In this document: positions 1 through 12,070 of the stretch, in pieces
Layout of the letters: each line of letters opens with the position of its first letter
How positions within the stretch are numbered: position 1 is the stretch's first letter
Assembly: GCF_032854445.1 (NCBI RefSeq)
Contig: NC_088301.1
Coordinates: 19,397,808-19,461,807, forward strand
Reading direction: 5' to 3'
Source of the DNA: Liolophura sinensis
Lineage: Eukaryota; Mollusca; Polyplacophora; Chitonida; Chitonidae
DNA: 64,000 bases
Made by a program: the position numbers and the translations under genes
The notes under the pieces: generated by a model
What the model was told of the DNA's origin: nothing
What the model saw: the letters and a program-made list of their open reading frames with translations, nothing else
Database searches by the model: none

Positions 1-610
1 TTCCACAAGTTTGAACATCACAAAAAATAGCTTCTGGCAAGAATCTCATTGCTTTATCAAACCGTACAACAGCCTCTCTTTTAAACTGCCAGCACACTTG
101 TAAATGTAGGGTATTGTAGCCTGGCACACATCGTCTAACTCTTGAATAAGTCACTTGTTTATGTGTCTTAATATCTGACTTAAGTTTGTGTAAATTTCTT
201 ACACTCACTGTGGGGTATTTCTTACAGATGTACACAACACCAGTGGTCTAAGACTGAATATATTAATTTGAATGATTTATCGTTTCTGTTCTGTGGATGT
301 GCCCTTGGTACACGTAAGTACTTGGGTACCACCAACTGTTACATCCACTGGTCAGGCTGGTGTGATCACCGCATGGCTCCTTGCCTGTAGCCTTATGACA
401 TTTCTGGGCATAACCGTCAGCATTTACTAAAGCGCATTTCGTTTTCTTTTCATGCTGCATATTTCAAGAACATTTCACTTATGAGGCGATGTTAGGTTTG
501 TTGGTGAAAACTGGGACACACTATGAGGAAACCAAACCAGCTATTGGACAGGAAACCTGATAAACTTCCTCGGGAAAAGAGTCAGCCAAGCCAGCTAAAG
601 TATTTCTTTC
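1..610. other. Unique intergenic or intronic sequence
   Basis: I see no repeat, RNA gene or convincing exon here. The open frames are short and lack splice context. Confidence 0.5.
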
Positions 611-765
611 TTTATTTATTTTTTAACTAGTGTTTTATGACGTACACAAGAATATGCACTTGGATATATACGATGCCAGTATGGTGGGAGGAAACCAGGC
701 TTAGTCCGGTGGAAACCCACGACCATCTGCGGGCTGCTGGTAGACCTTCCCACGGAAGTAAGGTT
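611..765 (-). mobile_element. SINE-A copy, truncated, antisense
   Basis: Read on the minus strand this is the 3' two thirds of the commonest SINE in the window: the GGTTTCCTCCCACCAT block, a degenerate AAGTG...TTCTTG block and an AAATAAATAAA tail. The tRNA-related head is missing, which is typical 5' truncation. The sequence has drifted (ACGTACACAAGAATATGCAC in place of the usual block), so this is an old insertion. Confidence 0.75.
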
Positions 766-1539
766 TAAGAAATCCGTTACTTAGCAGTACCAGTATATGT
801 GTAGTACACCTCTCTTGCAGGACATGATGGACAATGGTCCGACATGACTTGTATAAACATCACAATACATACACAACTATAACATTTATTCTGATCCAAC
901 AAGCCTCTGATCCCTACTGTCGTTTGTGTGCTAATCGCTCGTCATTATTTTAGACTGCATTGTAAACAGGTCAGATCCCGGGGCTTGCTTCTGATGGTGG
1001 CCCCTCCATCGGGGAACAATATGACGGGGTGGATTGAACAAACCTGAAAGTCCCAAGAGGGGGGTCTAATTAGCCAGTCCCCGTTAGTTTTAGTTAGAAC
1101 TCTGCTGTGAGACCACTCACTTTGCCCGCCATATTTATGCACCCGCCACTGTCTGTTTGAATAAAGAGGATAGCAATGGAGAGTCGGTGTGTATTGGTAT
1201 TAGCTTTTCTCTCTTTCACATGTTTGCTCCAACAGCATACCCTTGAGGAATGAGGATTGGTCCTGATCTAACCCATACAGAACTCCGCCACGACGTTTGT
1301 GTTTCTGTTTTGACAGATAAATGTCCACCGTGACGTCACCGTGGAAGGTGCAACCTACACCCAGCGTTACTCGACGTTTACGGATACATTTGGACAGTCC
1401 ATATATATAAGGACCGGAGTGGGGTGATCTAAAATATCTTACAGATGGCAGTTCTTCCTTCCCACTGGTTGATTCGGTGTCAGTGTAATGTGTGTGTGTG
1501 CGTGTGGTGCGGACTAGTGGAGGGAGGGGGGGGGGGTGT
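766..1539. other. Unique sequence with a short GT run and a G run
   Basis: A short alternating GT stretch lies near 1490-1505 and a G run near 1526-1536. A 144-codon minus-strand frame (1200-1634) crosses these and the SINE tail behind them, so it is rejected as a gene. Nothing else is recognisable. Confidence 0.5.
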
Positions 1540-1686
1540 AATACCTGGTGTCTCCGACATGATACTTCAGTGGGGGCAGCACCTCGGAAGCATGAGCTCG
1601 CCCTGCCACAAGTAGACAATATATGTACACACACCTATTGTTAAATTGTTAAGTACGATGTAAAACCCCAAGTATGCATACATAAT
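1540..1686 (+). mobile_element. SINE-C 3' fragment
   Basis: It matches the 3' part of the longer copy at 34190-34513: a TACCTGGTGTCT block, a GGGGGCAGCACC-like block, a GAGCTCGCCCTG block, an ACAATATATGTAC block, and the tail TTGTTAAGTACGATGTAAAAC with CCCCAAG. The head and first half are absent. It ends in a short ATGCATACAT stretch rather than a clean CATT array. Confidence 0.7.
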
Positions 1687-2164
1687 TACATTGCACGCAT
1701 TAGGTGTCCGTGGTACGTAGCTGAAAACTGTTTGCGTTCATACTTCGTCTGTAACTAGTGTGGCTCGCTAGTCCAAATTTATATCCACTTGGACTAAATA
1801 TCCATTTGGACAAGCAATATGTGTCCATCGACAATGCTTTGTCTACAGTATTGATGGTAGTCTAATTTGAATCTCCGATGTAGCGTAGATGCTCATTTGA
1901 CCTAGGTATAAAATGTGTGCCTGTAATTCTTTTGGATACATTTAGGCAACAATGAAATATAGCTTTCCTAATAGGTATCCGTGATTCATCGACTATGACC
2001 GATACATATTTGCATGCACATTTCTTCTCTAGTCCTATTCAAAGCCTATTGATACTCACTGTACAAATATGTAACTAAAATAACTGCCCATCATATATGT
2101 CTTTGCAGTTGAACATGTACCTACTCATTTCCGGACAGCAATTAAATTGTCACGTGACATCAAC
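1687..2164. other. Unique sequence
   Basis: Unique AT-rich sequence. It shows several TCCATTTGGAC-like near-repeats around 1770-1830, but no gene or element could be supported. Confidence 0.45.
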
Positions 2165-2316
2165 TTGGCGGTAAAATAAAGATGGTGAAGGTTATACATG
2201 GAACATTTTCACGCTCGAAGAACCTTTCTATTCTCTCTCCTCGCACATGGTTCTACGTGGAACCTCAGTTATTTGTGAGAAACCCTGAAAAACATTTTTT
2301 TCTAAGAGTGTATGTA
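2165..2316. repeat. Dispersed element rich in GGAACC/GGTTCT motifs
   Basis: The stretch alternates GGAAC, GAACC and GGTTC half-sites (ATGGAACATTT, GAAGAACC, TGGTTCTACG, GGAACC) and ends in TTTTTCTAAGAGTGTA. The same architecture and almost the same end (TTTTTCTTAAGAGTGTA) occur at 32217-32402. I infer a short non-autonomous element with an ACACTCTTA-type terminus. The second terminus was not found. Confidence 0.45.
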
Positions 2317-2339
2317 CATATTTGCTATATGCTATTGTG

Positions 2340-3035
2340 ATAATGGTCCACTACATGGAGTCCATTTGGTCTTCATCCACACTACATAATAATGATCCAC
2401 ACTAATTATAATGATCCGCACTACATAATAATGATCCCCACTACATAATAATGATCCACACTAATTATAATGATCCGCACTACATAATAATGATCCCCAC
2501 TACATAATAATGATCCACACTAATTATAATGTTCCACACTACATAATAACGACCCACGCCACATAATAATTATCCACACTACATAATAATGATCCACACT
2601 AATTATAATTATCCACACTACATAATAATGACCCACACTAATTATAATCAGCCACACTACATGATAATGATCCCCACTACATAATAATCAGCAACACTAC
2701 ATAATAATGATCCACACTAATTATAATCAGCCACACTACATGATAATGATCCACACTACATAATAATCAGCAACACTACATAATAATGATCCACACTAAT
2801 TATAATCAGCCACACTACATGATAATGATCCACACTACATAATAATCAGCAACACTACATAATAATGATCCACACTAATTATAATCAGCCACACTACATG
2901 ATAATGATCCACACTACATAATAATCAGCAATACTACATAATAATGATCCACACTAATTATAATCAGCCACACTACATGATAATGATCTACACTACATAA
3001 TAAGGATCCACACTGACAATAATGATCTGCTAAGG
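2340..3035. repeat. AT-rich tandem array, ~20-bp units in a 79-bp higher-order repeat
   Basis: The basic unit is close to ATGATCCACACTACATAATA. From about 2689 onward four variants form a 79-bp higher-order unit; the CAGCAACACTAC variant recurs at 2689, 2768, 2847 and 2926 (steps of 79 each). The left part uses ATCCGCAC and ATCCCCAC variants in a less regular order, so the homogenised right half is probably the younger expansion. Stops are dense in all frames. Confidence 0.92.
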
Positions 3036-4189
3036 GGTCCAATTTGACCTAAATGAGCGTCTATTTTAAAACAGTTCTAAAGAGATACATGCGGAAGTCT
3101 AATAGTGACCATCTTTATTATCATGGCAATTAAGCAAAGACATATCAAAACTTTGACATATTTTTAGCCTCAAAAAATAAAGATATCTTGGATTAGATAA
3201 CTTTACGAACACAACGTGACCATATATGTTGCCTGATTTATATATTTGGAAGTCAATTCGACATGTAAACAGTCGTTTAACCGTAGGCTGTTCTTTTATT
3301 TCCGGCAAAAGTATAGAGGTATCGAAGAACTTGCAATTGTTTCATATAGAGTATGTGATCTGGTATTAGAGTCTGTACCTATTTTATGTAACCATCAGTG
3401 TAAGAATTAAAATGTTAACGCTTTTCATATGTTACAGTTTGCTTTTCACGAATCAGTTAAACTCATTTTTTGCTTGTGGACATATGTATACATTTGTCTT
3501 GTTTGTATCCTCAATTCGTAGGCTGCATCACACGTACTTGACTCGTCCATTCACGTCTGAAGGCCATTCGGTACTCTGGTGAAGACATAAGGTTTTATAA
3601 TGGGCATCTGATGGCTTTGCCCGAATTAAGATTCCCAATCAATCTAATCATGGATGACTTCATCCAGACTTTTTGCCGGAATAACGGGTCAGAAGTGAAA
3701 TCCAGAGCTCAAGGAGATATATAGAGAAGTCTCAGTCCCCGGGCGAAAGCTGTGTACCTTACGTTCGTGCGTCTCAGCAGCAATCAGAGAAAATGCTCCA
3801 GATGTAATTTTGTCTGATTTACTAGCTTCTCGGCTGGTGCCCTGTTTCATTGGGAGTACATCAGCGTCGGGGTCGAGACGGGAAACCAGGCAAAAGAGGA
3901 AGTATCCTTGTAATTGTCATTCTGTGGCGCTAAGAGCAAACACCAGAGATTCTTCAGCCAATTCTCAAGGGTCGCGCAGCCATCTAGAGAGCAGGTGCTC
4001 GCGGAAAGCTGCTCATTTGGCCTCGGTACTGGTCAGCCGCCGCGTATGGCAATCAAATGGCAGGATTTGCATGCAGAGGATTAGAGAATAATTCAGCTCT
4101 GAACTAAGCTCTGAAAATCTCGCCCGACAAAACTATAACATGTCCAGTCGTCAAAATGGCAAAAAAAATCTTTCACCTTTCTCTTTCAG
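3036..4189. other. Unique sequence, GC-richer in its right half
   Basis: No repeats seen. From about 3530 the composition rises and a 93-codon frame (3810-4091, TTG start) is open. I found no splice context that makes it convincing, and another frame across the same bases looks equally protein-like. Confidence 0.4.
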
Positions 4190-4277
4190 AGGCCGCTCCG
4201 CTGTGACCACAAAGGAGCTTGAAAGAGCTCTTGCAACGTCAAGGCAAGAATGCTACCAAAAGGAAAAAAACACGTAA
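4190..4277 (+). CDS. Candidate terminal exon, unknown protein
   Basis: A strong 3' splice site (CACCTTTCTCTTTCAG, ending at 4189) is followed by a frame open for 28 codons. It begins one base into a codon and reads GRSAVTTKELERALATSRQE before ending KEKNT and TAA. The peptide would be polar and helical. A 28-codon frame behind an acceptor is common by chance, so the splice site carries most of the weight. No upstream partner exon was identified and no family is recognised. Confidence 0.18.
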
Positions 4278-7009
4278 AACAGCACATCAACAGTGGTAAT
4301 GTTGTAATATATCCACAGGCTCGGTCTGCGGTGTTCTCCCAAATCCTCCCACTAAAACATTGGTCATTGGGACAGAAAAACGCTATTCATTCATCAGTAA
4401 GCAGATACTGTGAATAAACATGAAGTGTGTAGGTTTGGTTGATCCCGTGTCATTCACAGAAAATACCTTTACTCAAAAGCGCTGGTTGATAGGAGTTTAA
4501 ATGAGAATTTCTCTCGGTTGACTGAGATGCGTGATAGCACACTTCTCATCAAGTAAAACACACTTCCGCGTAGCTTGACTCGAACAGACATCTGAAAGAA
4601 CACTAAAATTACAGAGGGATGGAGGCTAAAGCCTATACATTATGACTTTCATTCGAGAAATATACTCTGGAGCATTTCTGAGTCATGCAACAGAGTGATT
4701 TTGATTCCGCTTTATTTGTCCAGAGTGTGCGGTATTGTCACTCGGCTTGATGGCCACTTTGCAAGAGGAACTCCCGCTGAAGGCGTCGAAAAACTAATGG
4801 CATTTCCTTACAAGCCGTCTCAGCCCAACAGAAGACGCATTCGCCCTGTGTCCCTTTAGACATGACTTGGCCTGGGTTCTTGTCATTCCAAGCAAACAGC
4901 CGATGGTTGGCATATGTGCAGAACCCAACCCTGTCACTGAGGTTATACTCATCTAAATAAGAGAGCCGCATGCAAACGTCAGCGGCAACTAGCTTCCCGC
5001 GGTATACACCTCTCTTTAAATTGCCCTCAGTGTTGATTTATGGCTTTGTTAACGACATTGATAGAGGCCTAGGTAGAAAGGCTTAAAAAAAAATCTTGGG
5101 ACGTCGATGATTGGTTACTTGTTACTGGCTACACTTGGAAAGGCTGCGTGCAGCAGAGTAGGGCTGTCGAAGCCCAGCTGGTTACTGGGAGCATCTCGCG
5201 TGCTAACAGTGCAAACGAAAACCAGATTGCTGGTAAAAGCTCCACAACACTCTCAACACTACCCAGTAAACAAGGCGAGCTCGGGGGAAATAGAGCCGAT
5301 CTATTGAACTGGGAGACATGTGTGAACTATTCTGGCGTCTTTCGAATTTCCGTCCAGCTTGCAGTAAAAGGCACAGCTACCTTATGTTTAATGTCTTTCT
5401 AATTAAATTAAAAGGCCTACATCCTTCTATTGATAAGGAGAACTCGGATCTTTCCAACGCTGGCGATGACAAGAGCTCCGGCGTTGACTGATAACAGAGA
5501 CTGAGGGTTTAGTAACTCGTAGTGTGTGCACTACCGAATACATAGTCTTCAACATCTGTTCGACATCAATGATCTCAGCAAAAGACAACACAGGACGAAC
5601 ATCAACACACCTCACCAAAGAAAAAACATGAAGTAACCAAAACTAAATGTTGTTATTCCTGACATAATTAGAATATAAAAAGACAGCCCGTTTCTCGGTT
5701 GATTCCCAAGTGTATCGGCTAAGCTGGAAAAAGTTAACTGTTAAGATATGATTTTCACTTGACAAACATTCCTGTTAGCTCCCATCCCATCATTATGTTG
5801 GTCGTCTTCGCGTAAATGAAATACTCTTCAGTAAAGGCATAAAATATTAATCAAATAAACCAAAAAATTATACTAGTGAAAATTGTTCTCTCAGTCTGTC
5901 TACCAGGCTTACAAATTTCTGCTGACAATAAATCCACTGATGGAAATTGCTTAAATGAAAATATATCTCTTTTTGAAAGGTTGATGTATAGCCCATTGTT
6001 AGAAGAATAGTCTCGGCTTTTAAAGAACTGCACGACTAGTAAAATGTATGGCCAGAGGACTTCATTAACATTTACCTCATCTCCTTCACCACGGCATGCT
6101 AATTACTCCGCGCTCGGAGCAAGCTTCTCAGCAACCAGCTGACACTGCAAGAAAACTACACCATATTCTGTTGACTTAAATAATTACGTTTGACTAAAAC
6201 GTCCTAAGTTCCACAGGACATTGAAACTAATACATCTGAAGGTTAGATACATTTTGATTACTTTTCCGGAAAGAATTTCTTACCGATTAGCTACACTTTT
6301 CATTTTTATGCCAAAATCTTCTTCAGTGCCTATCTCATGTGGGTGAAATGCGCTTTCATTTCCGCTCCAGTACTGCAGTCACCTGACCAAAGAGCATGTT
6401 GATGATTGGCTGCAAAAACCATTCATACCGATATGTGACAGGTGTTTTAACACGAAAGATTTTTTTCCGTGCACCTTATTGTGATGTTTCAGTATTAGCT
6501 TAGTATTACAGCATGGGACATATTAAACTATGTTAGCAATCATAGACAGATTGGAAAGGGAATGTGTGTGAACCTTCCACTTCTCGTTGGCAATTACACC
6601 CCCTACACACCCTTATAATCCCTAATTGAGGCTGTGAAATTAAGCCGACTGGTTGTGTACATGGAGCGTTCTACACGGCCACCAGTGGCTTAGCCATATC
6701 TATTATCCGACTGTCTATCATCTGTCTGTTTATAGTCTCCAGTAAGCAATCGTCCGACTTTTATTAGGTGTTCTGTTTTTCGTCTCCTCGTACGTGTTGG
6801 TTCAACGTAGTAAGTGCTGGTAGGGAAGTAAACCACCCCCCTCCTTTACCCCCTCTCCCCCTCCCATGACTCGGAACAAAGTCAATACAAGGTTTTCCTG
6901 AGGGGCTCTGGTTTCTGTCAGCGATCACTCTGGGTCATCTTTCTCACCTGACCCTCCTTAGTACCACCCATGGGTAGGAAAAGCACGTCCCACTTATCAC
7001 GTCCAGTGC
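4278..7009. other. Unique sequence with two overlapping open frames near 5.1-5.4 kb
   Basis: Two plus-strand frames overlap. One at 5107-5307 (66 codons, ATG) begins MIGYLLLATLGKAACS, which resembles a signal peptide. The other at 5148-5402 (84 codons, GTG start) is hydrophilic and ends in LCLMSF. They cannot both be real and neither has good splice signals. At 5643-5723 on the minus strand a TTAACTTTTTCCAG acceptor precedes a 26-codon frame, which is uninformative. Nothing else is seen. Confidence 0.35.
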
Positions 7010-7300
7010 CGTACTTCTTACAGCGCAAGCGCCGCCATCTAATTTCGATTTATATCACTGGCATGAACAACGTCATGAGGTCACGTTGAAGCGACAAGAA
7101 GTGATGTCAGGAAGCATAAACACTCTGCCTGATTCTAATAGACACCTGAAACAATTGCAATTATGAATGGTCCTCGTGACCAGTGGTAACGCTAAACATA
7201 AATTAACCTACGTGCGTCTAACAGGTTCCAAATGTCAATCTTGTCTGGTGGCAGTGACGTAAAGCAAACGCAGGGACCAGCATATGAGCTGTAAGGACAC
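7010..7300. mobile_element. MITE copy 1, ~290 bp with terminal inverted repeats
   Basis: The left end (GTACTTCTTACAGCGCAAGC near 7011, then TATATCACTGGCA) is the inverted complement of the right end (GGTGGCAGTGACGTAAAGC, then CATATGAGCTGTAAGGAC up to about 7300). The internal block CACCTGAAACAATTGCAATT recurs in the copies at 36.1, 56.6 and 60.4 kb. There is no coding capacity, so it would depend on a transposase elsewhere. A target-site duplication could not be set with confidence. Confidence 0.65.
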
Positions 7301-7620
7301 TATTCCCACCACATGTGCCTACGAACTTTCACCGGTACGCTTTGGGGGGACACAGTCTGGCCAAAAAAAAAAAAAAAAAAATTAGAAGATATTCCAAATC
7401 CTGCTGATGTTAATCAAAAATACGATTGTACAACTATGGTCAATAACAATATGCCATGATAATGATGGCTGTCAAATCACGCCTATACCGTGCACTCGTT
7501 TTGCAGTACATAGACGGGATGATTATCACTTCAGAATTTGGATCTATCTTGTCAGCCAATTTGAGTTTATCCCCAAAAATCACGACTAAACTTGTTCTTA
7601 TAGCGTTTCCTTTACATTTA
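7301..7620. other. Unique sequence with an A18 run
   Basis: An adenine run lies at about 7363-7380. It could be the tail of a degraded retroposon, but nothing upstream resembles a known element. The rest is unremarkable. Confidence 0.4.
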
Positions 7621-7818
7621 CTTATATATTTGATTTGTATTTTACCCCGTACTCAAGAATATTTAACTTATACGTATACGCCAGCATTATGGTGGGAGGA
7701 AACAGTGCGGAAACCACGCGCAGGTTGTTGCAAGACCCTCCCACGTACGGCTGAAGAAGAAGCCAGCATGAGCTGGACTTGAGCTCACAGCGACCGCATT
7801 GGTGAGAGGCTTCTGGCT
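7621..7818 (-). mobile_element. SINE-A copy, antisense
   Basis: Minus-strand order: CTCACCAATGCGGTCGCTGT, AGCTCAAGTCCAGCTCATGC, a GGCTTCTTCTTC block, the CGTGGGAGGGTCTTGCAACA block, the CACCATAATGCTGG block and the AAATATTCTTGAGTACGG block. The (AAAT)n tail is eroded to AAATCAAATATATAAG. Head sequence upstream of CTCACC is lost. A plus-strand frame through it (7456-7782) is a by-product. Confidence 0.85.
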
Positions 7819-9504
7819 TTTATTTATGAGTTCTCGCCGTGTTATTGGTAAATTATTTCTTCAATTCAAATTATTGAATATAGTATTATTAGCCCATTAG
7901 TATCCAAGAGTTTTTAACACTATGCAACGACTTCACGCATGTAAATATACACTAGAGTCAAATGCCAAAGGACTAAGATTTGTAGATCTCCGATATGGAA
8001 ATACAAAAGTGATAAAGGTATGCAAATGACTTAGGCGGAAATACGAAAATGACTCAGCCGTATCATATATCTGTTGTGAACAACGAACACGGGGGTGGAA
8101 GATAAGCGGCATTGGCATCATGTTCGTAAGTTAACCACATTTGTTTGGTTTACGAGTTTTTGTGCTCTTTATGTTTTATATTGTACAAGGGTTGATGCTC
8201 AACTGTTAGGCTGCCATTCACTTAGATCCCATCATGCACCGCGAGGAAGAGTTATTGGCCATGGCAGTCGTCAGTAATGGCGAGCTTCAGATGATGAAAT
8301 CATCTTAGCGGGATTACATAACACTGACACGGCGAGTAGAGAACGAGAGCGATTAGGCCTCTTCTTGGGATGCCCGATGATGCAGTGCGATACAAGATAT
8401 AGGTGTATGCAGATCTCTCCTATAATTCACGCAAACGGGTTGACGTTTTCTACTAACGAGAAAGGATAGGGTTATTGATTTCTCATTAGTATTGAAAACT
8501 GATTTCTCACGGCTCCGTTCGAGGTCAGAGTTCGATTCCAGTGTCGGCTTGTTCCCCCTACACCACGGAGTGTGTTTTCAAGGCATCACCCATCTTGGCC
8601 AATCAATTATATTTCCTGTGAATGATAGATTATGGCTTTATGTATCGTGACAATCTTGTCTGTAGTGAAACTAGTGTAGGTTTTATCATTTCCGCTTCAT
8701 CTGAGACTTGGTTTATCATCTTTATGTTGGTTTAATGCTCCAGTGAAGACGAAGTATCAAATTTGTGTATTTCTTTTCTTTTTTTTTTTTTGTTACGTTT
8801 CTCGCTCCGCATCCTTGGCGTTCTTTTGCCCTGTCCAAGATTTCCGGCTCGATGGAATGTAGAGTTGCCACCATGATGAAAGTATGCACAGTTCACGTCA
8901 TATCTGGTGCCAGAGAAATTCCATTTGGTTGGCGTTACAGTGTCATATTTCATTGTTTATGATATTACCGCCAACAGAAGGAGATTTCCACGGGTTATAC
9001 GGACTACACACCCACAAATCAATGATCTGTACAATGTCAGCAGTGAAATCTTTATTTCTCCAATATTTGTCATACAGCTGAAGGCTTCGTTCACTGTAAG
9101 ATGCGGAGCTATACAAGCCTCAGATTTGTATGGACAAATTAAAAATGGCGTAATCCTTATATCAAGAATTTGGAATGACATGTATGAAGATATGAACTGC
9201 AGCTACATAATTTCATTTTTTTTTCAATGTTTTCTCTTTCCTCGTCTCAAAGATACTGTATACGTGTTCAGAATTTGGTTTGGGATCAGTGTTCATTGAT
9301 GCCTTTAATTTCTCCGCTTGATTTTACTTCATACAAATGACGTTACATATAGTCGAGCTTGATTAAACCAGGGAGTATGCATTTATGCATATACAGCCTG
9401 ATCTCCTGCGGAGGATTATGGGTTACAATCCATGAGCCCGTCTGGAGCTTTGATAAACGTGACAGACTATACGTTATAGGTATACAGGTATACAGGTATA
9501 TAGA
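7819..9504. other. Unique sequence; weak 130-codon frame
   Basis: A plus-strand frame (8907-9299) reads through a possible acceptor ending CATACAG at about 9078. It is within the chance length for the window and has poor splice context. A B-box-like GAGTTCGATTCC at about 8529-8540 hints at a decayed tRNA-derived insertion. Pyrimidine runs occur at 8772-8792. Confidence 0.35.
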
Positions 9505-9600
9505 ACTTCCCAGCCGGGTGGTTTAATGTGCTTGTTTTTCAATCGCTAGAACTCTTGACGTCCAGGTTCAAACCCAGGCGTGGACATACCGATACTTTAC
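9505..9600 (+). mobile_element. tRNA-derived (Ser/Leu-like) SINE head
   Basis: The segment has an A-box-like AGCCGGGTGGTTTAATGTGC and, about 45 bases later, a B-box AGGTTCAAACCC. This spacing resembles a class II tRNA with a long variable arm. The putative acceptor-stem ends do not pair, so it is not a working tRNA. I read it as the head of a SINE or a tRNA pseudogene. Confidence 0.5.
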
Positions 9601-11162
9601 TCTGCTCCCATTGTTTGTGGGCGGGTCTTTGTTGACGTTAGTTCTGCTGACCATATATTGAACATGGAATAATGGAACTTGACGTTGGAAGTCAAAATCC
9701 ATGTGGTTATCCCACACTATATTATCACGCAGTTCCAGCCAAGCACCGCAAAGGCTGATGGAACGTTCACACGACGTTACCATATATACAATTATATCAG
9801 CAAGATACAATCAGCTTCAATCCTCATGATACCATTTAGTACATTTGAGGCGCCATCCATGGCCATATACGGTATAGCACAATTCAAGTTTGATTGTCCA
9901 CGCACCACGTTTCATCAGTGGCTATAGTATGTAAAATTTCTTATTCTTAGTTATTTAGAACTGTTATGTACATGATGGATATGTTCTTGCAGTGGTTATG
10001 CCTTATAGCCATTTAAACATGTGTAGTGCTTAAATGTAAACTTTGTTTACATTGACATGAATTTGTATACCGTACAGCTGTACGAAATGCTTGATTATGT
10101 GTCTAATATTTAACTCTGAAATATACAGATGCCTATAGCTAAAATATCTTTATGTTTGAGATCGCTTACATGAAGTACTGTCCTACAAACATAATTTATC
10201 GTTATTAATAATTCCTGGGATTAACATAATCCATTTTCATCCCAGCTGTAAGGTGAAAAACATGTACATAAGTATATAAAGTTTATACAGTGCTGTTTTA
10301 GGATCCGCAATCACAGCCTTGTCTTCCGTCAAAATAATGACATAATTCAGCTACGTCACACAAAAAATAAAGGCTAAAGAGAAAAGCGTATTCAGCAACG
10401 ACAAGCTAACATGATCATCACCGCCTCGGCCGCTAAGATCGTGAGCAAGATAGAGACTTTTAGCTAGCACAATTACTAGTGAATTGTCAAATGATTAAAG
10501 GTCAAACAAGGTCAGATGTCACTGGCTAAAGGAAAACTGCTTGAAGCGAGTTTTGACTGCAGGAGGCATTTCGATAGTTCGATGCACTGCAGGAACTCTC
10601 CACAAATAAGCCTGCTCCGAGTGGAGAGTAGTTAGTATGCTGTGGTGAAGGTGCTGAGGTAACTGAATTAAGCGGCCGTTTAATCCCTAGGGTTTCTTAA
10701 TCAGACGTCATTAGAAAACCAAAACAGAGGATATCTGGCCTCATCCAATTTACAGCGCTACATCCCTCAATATACTAAAGACCTGGCGCAGTGGCAACTT
10801 GAAGAGAACTAATATTTCAAAGCACATGCCTTGATGACATTCGGAACAGGTGTGTGAAAACTGAATACGAATATTAATTGTGTTTTTGCGATTTTTGAAA
10901 ATTGCTCATGTCTTCCCTCTGAATTAAAATGAGGCCTAAGTTCATAAGTTTTTTGCTTTCTCTGTTTTAGGGAAATACTTTCAGTATAGTCTAATTTCAG
11001 TTTTTCACACATAAAATATTAGTCTACGTTCTCAAATGTACAAATTATATTCTGTATTTTACTATTATGGAATGATTTTTGGCCATCTGATCTGTGCTAA
11101 AGCCTAGTCGCTGGGTGGGGGTAACGATCATTTCACCACTCTAACAGGATGTTGTGTTTCAG
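9601..11162. other. Unique AT-rich sequence
   Basis: No element or gene could be supported. Open frames on both strands (for example 9568-9810 minus, 9679-9927 plus) overlap each other and lack splice signals. Confidence 0.45.
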
Positions 11163-11362
11163 CCCTAATCCTTACTCCACTGTCTCTGTGTCGTAAGGGT
11201 GGGTCGGGCAAGGTCAAGTCTTTCAGCGCTGACTGTCATGTCCGTGCGTCAGCCTCACCCCCCCAGGTTCAGCCATTCAACTGTGATTTACTTCACCAGA
11301 TCGATGGGATTGTCAAGCCACGAAAAGTCGACGACATTGGATCTAAATGGGGGTGTTATTAA
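11163..11362 (+). CDS. Candidate terminal exon, unknown protein
   Basis: A 3' splice site (CTCTAAC branch-like sequence, then GTTGTGTTTCAG ending at 11162) is followed by a 65-codon frame starting two bases into the exon and ending at TAA 11360-11362. The middle reads KVKSFSADCHVRASASPP and the end IVKPRKVDDIGSKWGCY. There is no ATG in the frame, so it would need upstream exons. No AATAAA follows closely. The family is not recognised. An open run this long behind a reasonable acceptor is uncommon but not rare in 64 kb. Confidence 0.27.
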
Positions 11363-11660
11363 ATAATTTTAGATGTTTATCGCTTGTAATGATAGTGGTC
11401 ATTTCAAATGCCACTTCCTCTCCAGATGGCCATTCATCATTATCAGTTTGACACAGAGTCATCTTCGGTCGTCGCCTGTATCTCTTTCTAGCCTGCGATG
11501 AATTTGTTTCATTGAATTTTCTTCGCCTCAGCGAACAGAAAATTAGTTACGTTAACTAGAGCGGCACTGGCCCGCGCTGTTACCAAGAGTTTCTTAACCC
11601 GCGCTGATTCTTGTTGCAGAACTCTCACACCGATAAATCTTGACCATAAAATTTTTACAG

Positions 11661-11738
11661 GTCCAAAAACATTTGTGGTCTTTGGCTGATGCTAGACTTT
11701 GTCAACACGACGCTTTCACGCGCGATTTGGCGGATTGA
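11661..11738 (+). CDS. Weak candidate terminal exon
   Basis: The acceptor AATTTTTACAG (ending at 11660) opens a frame in phase 0 that reads VQKHLWSLADARLCQHDAFT and ends at TGA 11736-11738. Twenty-five codons behind an acceptor is expected often by chance. It is listed because it lies in a cluster of exon-like segments between 11.1 and 12.7 kb. Confidence 0.12.
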   Translation, partial: VQKHLWSLADARLCQHDAFTRDLAD

Positions 11739-11904
11739 TCTATGAGACCACATGACTCTCTTGCACGTCTGCGTTCCGTTTTGCAGATGGTGACGTGGCT
11801 TGGGAAAAGGGCAGTTTTAAGGGGAGATAAAAAAAAAATGATCGTCCCTTGTCTGACTCAGAAACTGATCCCTGGAAAACATTGGGCAACAAATTAGTTT
11901 ACGA

Positions 11905-12070
11905 ATGGCCACGGTGCTTGGAGGAGATACAAGGGATAAATCTTATGGGCATCCTTTCCCTCTGTCTGGAACAAGGACACCTTCTTCAGCTAGAAGCGAT
12001 CTTAGTTCAGCGGACGAGCGATGGCAAATTGTGAATGATGAAACCAAGGTTGATGGCACTTTCATTGCAG
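11905..12070 (+). CDS. Candidate initial coding exon, Ser/Thr-rich N-terminus
   Basis: An ATG at 11905 opens a frame rich in serine and threonine (PLSGTRTPSSARSDLSS, then ADERWQIVNDETKVDGTFIA). It reaches a usable donor, GCAG|GTGTAC, after 12070. A second frame over the same bases (from an acceptor ending GACTCAG at 11861 to TGA at 12034) is more hydrophobic and helical, so the choice of frame is ambiguous. The start context is not strong. No family is recognised. Confidence 0.2.

Noticed and set aside
1200-1634. 144-codon minus-strand frame
   Set aside because: Crosses a G run, a GT run and an antisense SINE-C tail; length within chance expectation.
5643-5723. Minus-strand acceptor TTAACTTTTTCCAG with 26 open codons
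   Set aside because: A frame this short behind an acceptor is expected often; no partner exon.
7456-7782. 108-codon plus-strand frame
   Set aside because: Its second half is SINE-A in antisense.
8907-9299. 130-codon frame with an acceptor-like CATACAG inside
   Set aside because: Poor pyrimidine tract, competing overlapping frames, chance length.
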